A stretch of 64,000 nt of DNA from Hexactinellida sp. DTS-2022. Its lineage: Eukaryota; Porifera; Hexactinellida. Positions within the stretch are counted from its first letter, which is position 1. Every line of letters begins with the position of its first letter. Both the position numbers and the translations under genes were made by a program. The notes below the pieces were generated by a model that did not search any database, had not been told where the DNA came from, and saw nothing but the letters and a program-made list of their open reading frames with translations. Shown piece after piece: positions 43,970-53,223 of this stretch. Location of the stretch: assembly GCA_028753945.1 (NCBI GenBank), contig JAPNXP010000009.1, forward strand, positions 4,402,001-4,466,000, in the 5' to 3' direction.

Positions 43970-44400
43970 CTAGTCATCAGGCAGTGTATGGCTGGAAAAG
44001 AATGTCTGTCCACAGCAACGAAAATGGTCCATAACTGTGCAAATTGAATGGGCACTGCATAAAAGGCACCATCAAATTGTATGTGTACGACTTAAAACAT
44101 TCATCTCCTCTGAAAAGAAAATAGCAGTAGTGTTAGTACCACATGTCACCGAAAACTGGTAAAATAACTCAAAACTCGTTGTTGAAATCATCTCGCAAAA
44201 TTCTCTAGCTCCTAATGGGATCTAGGTTGAAACTTTCGTCTAGCGCGATACATTGCTGACTCGGATTCCGTGAAATAAACTTCACAAGCTCTGAGTCACT
44301 TCTTGTTGTCTCATCAAAAACTTGTCTAAGATTATATTGGCTGTGCATGGCAACTGTTTTGCATCTAGTTTTCAAATCGTAAACATCTGATTTGTATTTT
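43970..44400 (-). pseudogene. MULE transposase fragment with FLYWCH-like upstream part
   Basis: The minus-strand translation around 44095-43972 reads VHIQFDGAFYAVPIQFAQLW followed by TIFVAVDRHSFPAIHCLM, the start of the MULE DDE domain with its first Asp at 44071-44073. Upstream on the same strand, about 44390-44210, are DLKTRCKTVAMHSQYNLRQV and ESAMYRARRKFQP, typical of the linker between a FLYWCH zinc finger and the MULE core. The pieces are in different frames, and the rest of the catalytic domain is missing downstream, replaced by GCATATGCATATGCA-rich sequence. It is unrelated to the intact PHD-tailed MULE at 3.3-5.8 kb. Confidence 0.65.
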
Positions 44401-44626
44401 CCAACACTATGTATGATCGTGTTGGAATAGAGGCGTAATAAGATTTGTTACTTGATTGAGTCTGGGCAGACTCGATCAAGTAATCAACTTTGCATCCATG
44501 GAGAAAAATGCACACTGAAGATAAATTTTACTTTTCTGTTTTTTAGAACTGATAAATTTAAAGGAATCAGAAGTACAAAATACTTTTCCAACAACAATTT
44601 TGTAAGAACTTAAAGTGTATTCTATT

Positions 44627-44811
44627 CAGGCTTTCATCCAGGCAAAATTTCCCGCGCGCCTAGATTAAGTTTGAGCTCGCTCACACGCGCCTAAAATGCT
44701 CAATTTGTATTACGTCTATGGGAGCATCTCTCGATTTTCGCGCGCCTAGAAAAGTTTCCTTTTGAAATTACGCGCCTGGAGGCGCGTCGCATACGCCTAG
44801 ATGAAACCCTG
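44627..44811. mobile_element. hAT MITE (CAGGCTTTCATCCAGG family)
   Basis: The ends CAGGCTTTCATCCAGG and the complement of GATGAAACCCTG are flanked by perfect 8-bp TSDs ATTCTATT (44619-44626 and 44812-44819). The interior is rich in CGCGCGCCTAGA-type inverted repeats. Other copies are at 8383, 53042 and 59383. Confidence 0.92.
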
Positions 44812-45023
44812 ATTCTATTAGATAATGATTTCAATGATACCAAATAAGCGAATTTATACTAACATTTTGAAATAGAATGGAAGCCAATTTGTTGATTGAT
44901 AACAAAACAACAACCGAAAACAAATATAATATAATATTATAGACTGTTGTGAAATATCAAATTGATACAAGGATAATGTAAAATGAAAATGAATAGTATT
45001 TCATTACAAACCTAATAAAATCC

Positions 45024-45182
45024 ATTCTGACAAAGTCAAAACTCGTTAAAACTATTCTAACAAAATGAGAACCTGATAAAAACTATTCTGACAAAGTCAG
45101 AACTCGATAAAAACTATTCTGACAAGGTCAGAAATCGATAAAAACTATTCTGATAAATGACAACTCCAAAATTCTGACAAAT
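45024..45182. repeat. 31-bp tandem repeat, about 4-5 units
   Basis: Units of the form ATTCTGACAAAGTCAGAACT followed by CGATAAAAACT are repeated head to tail, with a decayed fifth unit. The array ends exactly where the recognisable Helitron coding sequence begins, so it may mark the break that removed the Helitron N-terminus. Confidence 0.8.
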
Positions 45183-47183
45183 GCAGCGCCCCCTTGTGAA
45201 CCGCTGTATGTTACATTGTCCATGTGGTACTGCAAAGAAGGCTGCTCTTTGTATGCGCAATGGTCCATGTTCTAAACAATACCCAAATAAATTCTCTGAC
45301 GTTACTACAACCACTAAGGATGGTTACCCATTGCATCGGCGCAGAGATAACTCCCGTACTGTAGAGGTAGCAGGCATGAAGCTTGATAATCGTTGGGTTG
45401 TACCAATAGACTCCTTTAGATAAAGACTGGAACGTCGCGATCTCGGGTTTTTAACTTGAGTCTGAGAGGCTCCAATTTTATAAATTGAAAAAGCATTAGA
45501 TTTCCGGTTTCCAAATGTGATTTTTGGCATATAGGGGTAACTTTTGGCACCCGTCAACAATTTGAGGTTTTCACTCAAAATTAATCACACCTCGACAAGT
45601 TATGACGTCATTGTAACATTTCGAGAACCCTGAAAAGTAACTTATTCGCACATAATTCGTGCACTCTAAGAGATAAAAATCTGAAAATTTAATAGAACAT
45701 GCACATTAATGATGCGGACACTTTGGTTACAGCAAATTGCCAATATGCTTACTCATTATCACATGATGACGTAATCACTAAAATTTCACAATTTAGGCCT
45801 ATTTACGCTTTATAATCAATGTTAGAAGTGAATAAACCATACACCAACCGCGAAGCGTTTGGTGTGTGGTTGGGTTCTGCCGCGAAGCGCGCTAGTATAT
45901 ATATAGATTGATGCTACAGTATATCTATATAGACTAGGCGCCTCGTTTGCTAGGTCGCTTTGCGGCAGAACCCAACCACTCACCAACCGCTTTGCAGTTG
46001 GTGTATGGTTTATACACTTCTAACATTGATTATAAAGCGTAAATAGGCCTAAATAGTCCAATTTATAAATGTGAAATTTTAGTGATTACGTCATCATGTG
46101 ATAATGAGTAAGCATATTGGCAATCTGGTGTTACCAAAGTGTCCGCATCATTAATGTGCATGTTCTATTGAATTTTCAGATTTTTACCTCTTAGAGTGCG
46201 CGAATTATGTGCGATTAAGTGACTTTTCAAGGTCTCGAAATGTGACAATGACGTCATAACTTGTCGAGGTGTGAGAAATTTTGAGTGAAAACATCAAATT
46301 GTTGACGGGTGCTAAAAGTTACCCATATAAGCCAAAAATCACAATTGGAAACCGGAAATCTACTTTTTCTTCAATTTATAAAATTGGAGCCTCTCAGACT
46401 CAAGTTAAAACCCCGAGATCGCGACTTTCCAGTCCTTATCTAAAGGAGTCTATGGTTGTACCATATAACCCATACCTTTGTTATGTATAATGCTCACATT
46501 AACAATGAATTTGCAGACAGTTAGACCAGTTAAGTACCTCTATAAGTATGTCTATCAAGGCCATGATCGAGCCATTATCGAGTTTCACTCGGGTGATCTC
46601 ACTGATAAACCCCGGCAGGTAGATGAAGTATCAAATTATGTAGAAGCTCGGTATACGTATATCTGAATGTTAGGCTTGCTAAATAATGTTTGCTTACGAT
46701 CTCCATGCTAATTTGCCACATGTGATGAAGTTAGCTCTTCATCTTGAAAATCAGCAATCTGTCGTTTTTCGTGATGACGCTGATATTGAGGGTGTGCTAA
46801 GTGTAGAAAACCATTCCACTTTAACAGGATGGTTTCTAGCTAACAAAAAATTTCCATCTGCTTGGGCAATCACTTACTTAGATTTTCCTTGATTTTTTGT
46901 ATGGGATAAAACTAAGCGAGAATAGAAGCCGCGAGTTCAGGGCACGGTACCATGGTTGGTCGAGTGTTTTCTGCTCAGCCAACTGAGGGAGAGCGAGCGG
47001 TTATAATTGAGAATTCTTTTGAATCACGTCACTGGCTGTACCAGCTTTGAGGCTATTCGTACTCTTCCTGACGGAACCGTCTGTGGCACCTTCAAGGAGG
47101 CCGCATGCCACCGCGGATTGCTGGAAGATGATAGCGAATATGATGTGTTTGGCTATGGCTGCTTCGTGGCATATGCCTCCACA
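45181..47183 (+). pseudogene. Helitron Rep/helicase protein, N-terminal half
   Basis: The first recognisable residues are KAALCMRNGPCSKQYPNKF, then TTTTKDGYPLHRRRDNSRTV and LDNRWVV, typical of the Helitron region between the Rep domain and helicase. After a 1,048-bp foldback insertion (45406-46453) the frame resumes as PYNPYLC, YLYKYVYQGHDRA, DEVSNYVEARY, ADIEGVLSVENHSTLTGWF, YLDFP and LLNHVTGCTSFEAIRTLPDG. It stops at AYAST, where a 6.35-kb element is inserted at 47184; the protein continues beyond 53541. Rep with the HUH motif lies upstream in intact Helitrons and is absent here. Several stops and frameshifts are present. Intact proteins nick and unwind DNA for rolling-circle-like transposition (family knowledge). 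Confidence 0.85.
45406..46453. mobile_element. Foldback element with 10-bp TSD inside the Helitron
   Basis: Inverted arms of roughly 480 bp meet in a palindromic centre near 45930. The ends are ATAGACTCCTTTAGATAAGG and its complement; the flanks are identical 10-mers GGTTGTACCA (45396-45405 and 46454-46463). Removing the element and one flank restores the host codons for LDNRWVVPYNPYLC. Inner parts carry ACACCAACCGC...GCGGTTGGTGT sub-palindromes and TTGCGGCAGAACCCAACCA. The long TIRs and 10-bp TSD fit a MULE-type foldback. Relatives occur at 2165-2800 and at the window's right edge. Confidence 0.88.
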
Positions 47184-47952
47184 CTGGTAGGGTGGATCGA
47201 TTTAATTACTTCTTACCCGACTGAGCTGGCGATTTCAGGAAAGAAGCTTCTGGGCTTATATACTAAATATTTGAATTTAAAATCACTATACTTTTGCACT
47301 AGCATGACCCTACCACTAGGCTACCAGCTTGAGAAGGAAGAATTTCAAAAATTTGGGGGGTTTTGTCCGAAATTGTGTTAAGATGTGGCTTTAATGTATA
47401 AAATATCATATTTTGTCTATACTTGAGTATATAATACATGTATTCAAGATGTAAACATCAATAGCCACGGAATAATTACATATTCGGTCTAAATACTATC
47501 CAGGTTGAAATAATTATCCATCTAAATGCTCTAGTATTCTTTGGAAAGCATTTGATTGGATACGTAATTAGTTGACGTTTTACATCGGTTATACGTAGTT
47601 AATTAAAATCAATAATTAATAATTTAGCAAAAATAAATTATCTTCATAATCACACTCAATTTGCATCACTTTGAATGGCAGTTAACAGAAAACAAACGTC
47701 AAAATCTTTGTTGGGACATCCAGCAATTTTACCTGAAAACCAGTTACCCACAAATATCGAAGTAATAAATCCACAGTGGTTCAAATGGTCAATTCAGGGG
47801 AAGTAGGCATTTCATAACGAGTTAGACCCACTAAATGTATTATCGGTGTATAGTATATGACCCCTAATACACCGATTGGTCAAGTCTGATCATTTGTATG
47901 GCTTCAGTTTTATTGGTTATGACGTCGTCATAAAATTGTGCAAATCTTATTA

Positions 47953-48533
47953 TCATGGGAAATAGTCATTTCCTTTCGAGAAAGATCCGTTAAATATAGT
48001 AAATAGTATGTGGAAACTATAAATATTAAGTAAGTTAGAGTAGCGAGTCACTATCCAACAATAAGCTGTTAAAATTATATCTTGTTCGGATTTCTGAGTG
48101 CTTTGAGGTTTGAGAGACTTGCATTTGTTTTGAGTTTGTAGCCTATAGTGAAGTTTACCATAATCACTAAACTCTCCTAAACGAACAATAACGTCTCTGA
48201 TGTTGTCTTGGTAAGATGTTTTCCTGGCAAGATTCTCTCTAAAGCGACGAATGTATTTGTTACTTGCTTTCAAAGCCTCCTCAGAGAAGTTCTTTAAGCC
48301 ATACCCCTCGTTATGATCTCTAATTAACTCCACTAGATGTTCAATTAACTTGTGTAAAGTTGGAGTTATGCTAACCCAAGGGAAACGAATAATTATGAAT
48401 TCGTATGTATCTTTACAAAAGTCTTCGAGTTTGACTGTATCAATTTTCACGCTAGAATTCATTATACTCAAAATGATAGCTAAATTGCGGTGGATTATTT
48501 CAACTTTATATTTGTAGTTTTGATCAATGAGAG
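47953..48533 (-). pseudogene. RAG1/Transib-like transposase C-terminal fragment
   Basis: A continuous minus-strand frame of about 190 codons contains TPTLHKLIEHLVELIRDHNE, then NFSEEALKASNKYIRRFREN and LARKTSYQDNIRDVIVRL. This matches the end of the RAG1 catalytic core, where an HK...H..E(I/L)I segment precedes an SEGNE(S/A)xNK motif holding the third catalytic Glu and a conserved FRRFRK.NARQ helix. In this fragment one of the two Glu of SEEALKASNK would be the catalytic one. The upstream catalytic Asp exons are absent, and the upstream part (HRNLAIILSIMNSSVKID) may begin at a splice acceptor near 48535. It lies within the 6.35-kb element in opposite orientation to that element's other gene. 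The family call rests on motif similarity read by eye; a related but distinct transposase family is possible. Confidence 0.5.
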
Positions 48534-49682
48534 TAAGTACCCAATAAATAAATAAATTGATTTTATTTTTTGGGACAGGGAGATATTATTTCTCTCCACA
48601 TCTGGTTGAATTTAGAACTAATTATCAAAAATATTGTGTGAGTTGTGCAAAATTAGTCGATTTCCGGATTTATAAAGGTGAAATTGCCTCATAGCCCCAT
48701 AAATGGTGTGAATCCTTTCCAAAAACTAGAATTTTTTCCCGAGGCACGTAAAATTACCCTATATACAATAAATATGCTTAGGGAGTGTTATAGGCTATTG
48801 AATAAATCCTGGACATGGAAACATAAATTTACGTTGATATTTGTGGAAATTCATTAACGAAACCGGCGGGATTAAAGAGTCAAAATTTACACTTGGGTCA
48901 ACCTGTGGCAATCTGGAATTAAGACCATTCGATTCTACATTAAATAAGCTTCCAAATGTAATCGGTGGTATTACACGCAACCTAACGCATCGAAATTGCG
49001 GTAATAGAGAATACGAGATCGGACATGGAGAACAATTGAAAGAGGACAGGGCGAGAAAATAGGTTTAACATAAAAACGACTACAATTATCTACTTATGGT
49101 TTCTTCCATTAAATAGCTGAGAAAAAATTGGTCTAAGTGAAATATCAAATAAAGTACATTGTATTCCCTGGGGAAAGTTAATGACAACAAACAGGACTAT
49201 ACTCTGATACCATTTTGTAGGCTGATGGAAAAACATTATTATGCTAAAATTCAAAGTCTCATAATCCAATCAAAAAGAAATGTCAGGATATTAGTTAATT
49301 AGAACAATCTTATTAGGATCTCTACATTATATTGCACCCCAATTGAGGTCAAAATAAAACATTAAAAATTTTCCTACTTCCATAGGTTGAACCACTGTGT
49401 TAAATCATGCCAGGTTTCTTCGAAATATAATGATGGAACTGGGTGAGAACAATCCTCCTATTGATTCATACTTAGAGAAAAATACTCAAGATGTTTCAAA
49501 TGTTTGGAAAGGAGCCTCAATTCCCACAATTCAAGAAAAAACTGTAAGGGATCGAGTGAAATCCTGTTATATTAAGGAATGAAGATTGGAGATACACCAG
49601 TCTCGAAGCGTAGTGAGGCACTAAAGGAGACCAAATTAATCTGGCTAAATTAATTGTTCGATATACTTCATGCAGATGCATA

Positions 49683-50359
49683 CAGTGGCGTAGCTAGGGT
49701 TTCGGGGGCCCCGGTTCAAAAGTATGTGCCGGGGCCCCTGGCCCCACTAGTCCAAATTGGAGTAGTATATTTTAAGGAGGTTCGCGGCGGTAAATTTGGG
49801 TTCGGAAAAGGCATTTCCCGAATTTTTACGAAATAGATTGAATTATATCTGCATATGGAGAACTTTGGAACATTTGCATACCTGCCAACCGTACAGGAGT
49901 TTTGAACCATTTTATATGTTCTGTACAGGCGTACAGGGATTTTTAATTTACTAATTATGAGTCAAATAATGCCTAAAATGTCTACAGTGATGATAGTATA
50001 TTCTGCCATGCATTCTGCATTGACCACATAAAGGCACAAGTTGGTTTATATATTTATTCAAGCGTACAGGGATTCCCTGACAGTATATAATTCAAAGCAT
50101 TTTCTTTTCCAAAGTGCAAATTTTTATTTATATATATATATATATAAGTGTACGTATAGTAATTCCCTGGACGAGCGAGCGCAGCGAGCGAGAAAAATTT
50201 AGGGAGGTGTATAGGGATTTTGGCCAATATACAGTGGAAAATTGGAGCCCTGTATAGGGATATTAAACAAATAGGTTGGCAGGTATGCCTTTGGGAACCC
50301 CGAGACATCGGAGGCCCTGGTTCAATGAACCGCCTGAACCGCCTATTGCTACGCTACTG
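49683..50359. mobile_element. 677-bp hAT element (CAGTGGCGTAGCTAGGG)
   Basis: The ends CAGTGGCGTAGCTAGGG and the complement of GCTACGCTACTG are flanked by perfect 8-bp TSDs GATGCATA (49675-49682 and 50360-50367). Its interior holds another inverted pair, CATACCTGCCAAC near 49877 and GTTGGCAGGTATG near 50274-50286, probably an older nested MITE, with a (TA)n run near 50136. It splits the transposase gene between LFDILHADA and ALIMHMS. Confidence 0.88.
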
Positions 50360-51136
50360 GATGCATAAACTCTGATTATGCATATGTCCCAGGGAAATCA
50401 AGATTAATGACCGAGAATGGCTATTCTTAATTGATCAACGAGTGGCTCGTCAAATGTTAATTGGTAGCATTGATCCTTTAGTTACAAGGAAAATGCAAAG
50501 AAAGGAAAAATGAACCTTTCAGGACTCCATTCTAGTGGAAAGAGAGGAAAAGAGGCTAAAATTAATGCAAGTTGTGGATGAGGATGTGGTATAATTGGAT
50601 GACGAACTTGCGGGGGACATTTTCCAATCCTCTTGTGATTCTTCCGTCATGTTTCACTTAAAACATGATCACTCCGCCTCCAATGTTCATCACTTTCCAA
50701 AAACCTTGACTAACACCATCAAAGCTGCCGATAGGTATGGTATTTCGGATCGTGGCTTGGCTGATATATTGAGCAATTTTCTAGTTGACTTGGAAATGAT
50801 AACTGAAGCTGATTCATCATCAGTAATCGATAGGAATAAGATCAGAAGACACCGACAGAGGGAGCGACATGTAGTTGTAAGAGAAAGTACGCAACGTAAC
50901 CTAAGAAACATAAAAGTCTGTATTTCGATGGGGAAATGGATAGGAACACGAAAGTAAAATGTGAACATCTAGGAGAAGTCCGATATGAAACAAGACCTCA
51001 AGAACATATCATGATAGTAGCTCAACCCGGTGATGTTTACATTGACCATGTTACTCCAAAATCAGGAAAGGCTGTTCATATTGCAAATGAAATTGAAGAT
51101 ATAATTTTGGAATATTATTCGAATATTATTGCTCTG

Positions 51137-51724
51137 GGGCCTTATTCACTAAACTACTTAAACTTAAATTTATACTTATACTTATACTTAAACTAAGCAA
51201 TTACTTAGTTTTTATTAAGTATAAGTATACTTCTTAAACTTAACTTTATACTTAGTTTTTACTTAGTATATATGCAAAAACTAAGTACAATACTTAGCTT
51301 TTTATTTAGTTTGCCATAAAACTAAGTTTTATTCTGAAAATTGGTTGAACTTTTGATATGCTTATCAATATTATAGTATTTAAGATTCAAACTTGATGCA
51401 TTTACACAAATATCTTTCTAAATTTCTTCGATAAGTTAATAATTTAATGAATATGTAGACTTAAGTGTCCTCCGATTTTGACTTAAAATCTTAAGTAAAT
51501 TTGGACAAAAAACTAAGTATTATACTTAGTTTTAGACAAAACTAAGTATGAAACTAAGTATGAAACTAAGTATTGTACAATAACTAAGGATTTTTACTTA
51601 GTTTTGCTTTGTGAATACCGACTTAGTTCTTTGCTAAGTATAAGGAATAATACTTAGGTTTTACCAAGGTTTTGGCTATATACTTAGTTTTTACTTAGTT
51701 TAAGTAGTTTAGTGAATAAGGCCC
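51137..51724. mobile_element. 588-bp TIR element with 3-bp TSD (PIF/Harbinger-like?)
   Basis: The ends GGGCCTTATTCACTAAAC and their complement are perfect; the flanks are CTG on both sides (51134-51136 and 51725-51727). The interior is dominated by AACTAAGTA/TACTTAGTT repeats in both orientations. Removing it restores IALG-GEGTPINTG in the host gene. A 3-bp TSD with GGGC termini suggests PIF/Harbinger, but CTG departs from the usual TWA. Confidence 0.75.
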
Positions 51725-53041
51725 CTGGGAGGTGAAGGCACGCCAATTAACACGGGGAGAGTTGGGAGAGTCTTTCTTAGAATTTAAATCGCCCTTGGAA
51801 AACCCTTACATTGGTTTGTATGTATGCTTCATGGAACCGAATTGTATTTGAAACATTATTTACTTCCATTGATGGAAAAACTCTAGGTCCTTCGAGTTAT
51901 AGTCGTCCAATTGGGAAAGAAATTAATCAAGATCTCTCTTGTTTGCCAATGGTTCTGTTTAATGCTCTTCCTGGAAAAGTCAATCCTCTTCCAAAGGCAG
52001 TATTGCAAGAAATGAATAACTATCAGAAATATCTACATGAAGCGTCACTTGCTAAGACTATATGTCTCAACAACAAATCCAAGCGAGCGGCTATGTAGTC
52101 TTGTTCACTTTGTGATTAATCTGTATAGCTCCTGCTTGGTTTCAACTTTCAATTGAAAGAACACTGGAGAAGCTTAGATGGTCCCAGAAATCTCCATTAT
52201 ATTGCCACTCTAATAAATATATTGCCTTCTACAGTCAGGGATGTAGTGATTCCAGTATTTCAGCGAAACGGATATTTTGCAAACCCTGAAAGTATCCTTC
52301 ACTCAATGTGTTTTGATGACAGCTCATTAATTCGGAAAACAGCTATCACGTTAATTCAGAAAGCAAGAGTTATCAATGTGGAAATTTCAAACAGATCTAT
52401 TCGTGAATTTCAAATACCAATAATCAAACTAGATGCAAGACATTACTCTGAATTAATTGATTGGGAAGACGATGAATTAATCCTAACCGAGCCACCTATG
52501 TTTGAAGAATTGTCTGATGTCGAAATCGTACAAATTGAATTTGAAAATAAGAAAACACCAGAATATCCTTGTATTAGACAGTGTGTAGAAAGGTATGTAA
52601 AATTAGTTACAGAGGCATCAGAAGCAGTTTATGGAGCAGAAAATCGTAATGGATGGATTTTGAATACTATTGCTGACAGAGCAAAAAATCCAAAATTTGA
52701 AAATAAATCGGATTTCAATGTCTAGTTCAGTTCAAGACACTTGTTATAGATTTATAGCATTAGTTTTGTTAGTTACAGTATTTGATTATGTTACCTACAT
52801 GTATGTTTACTAAAGTTGGATTACCATATGGGAAAAGTATGTAAACCTCAAGACACAAATTCCACAATACTGTAGCCTATTCGAAGTCTAAATAATGGCT
52901 AAAAAGAATAACTGTTAGACAATAATAAATTTAGCGACTAGGCCACACAGGTTACGTGGTAGCGACAAGTATAATGGACCCAAGTCCCTGGATCCGAGAA
53001 TGATCTACTACGTGTACATCCCTTATTTATAGAGGTCTAAG

Positions 53042-53223
53042 CAGGGTCTTATCCAGGACCACGCCATACGCCTAGAGGCGCATAATTTGTGATATGTATG
53101 GGATTATAAGCGCGAAAAACGTCGAAAGTTCCAATAGAGAATACAGAACTAATCCTTAGGCGTACAAAATTCGTAAACTAGAGACGTTGAGAGTGTTCAA
53201 TTCTAAACTTGTACAAAACCCTG
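53042..53223. mobile_element. hAT MITE (CAGGGTCTTATCCAGG)
   Basis: 182 bp; the ends CAGGGTCTTATCCAGG and the complement of CTTGTACAAAACCCTG are flanked by GGTCTAAG and AGTCTAAA (6 of 8 identical). Same family as 8383-9022, sharing GCCATACGCCTAGAGGCG and GAGTGTTCAATTCTA. Confidence 0.75.

Larger units (their letters stand above)
49397..52725 (+). pseudogene. Transposase of an unclassified eukaryotic DNA-transposon family
   Basis: Pieces of one protein in order: NNPPIDSYLEKNTQDVSNVW then KGASIPT (49397-49582); LFDILHADA (split by a MITE at 49683); LIDQRVARQMLIGSIDP; ADRYGISDRGLADILSNFL and SVIDRNKIRRHRQRER (50700-50880); RPQEHIMIVAQPGDVYIDHV and TPKSGKAVHIANEIEDI (50995-51110); IALG-GEGTPINTGRVGRVF across a second MITE; LGKPLHWFVCM; LFTSIDGKTLGPSSYSRPIG; and the C-terminal block 52153-52725 with QRNGYFANPESILHSMCFDD, EPPMFEELSD and YPCIRQCVERYVKLVTEASE. 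This is a recurrent, usually unnamed transposon protein in animal genomes. The block order parallels the protein at 60.7-62.9 kb (LFDIAH, SDRAAVFILT, INRTTIH, SFDTTASNTG). The position of its putative first catalytic Asp reads Glu (GEGTPINTG). It has many stops and frameshifts. Confidence 0.65.

Noticed and set aside
45024-45182. CRISPR array
   Set aside because: The units are directly adjacent without spacers and the DNA is from an animal genome.
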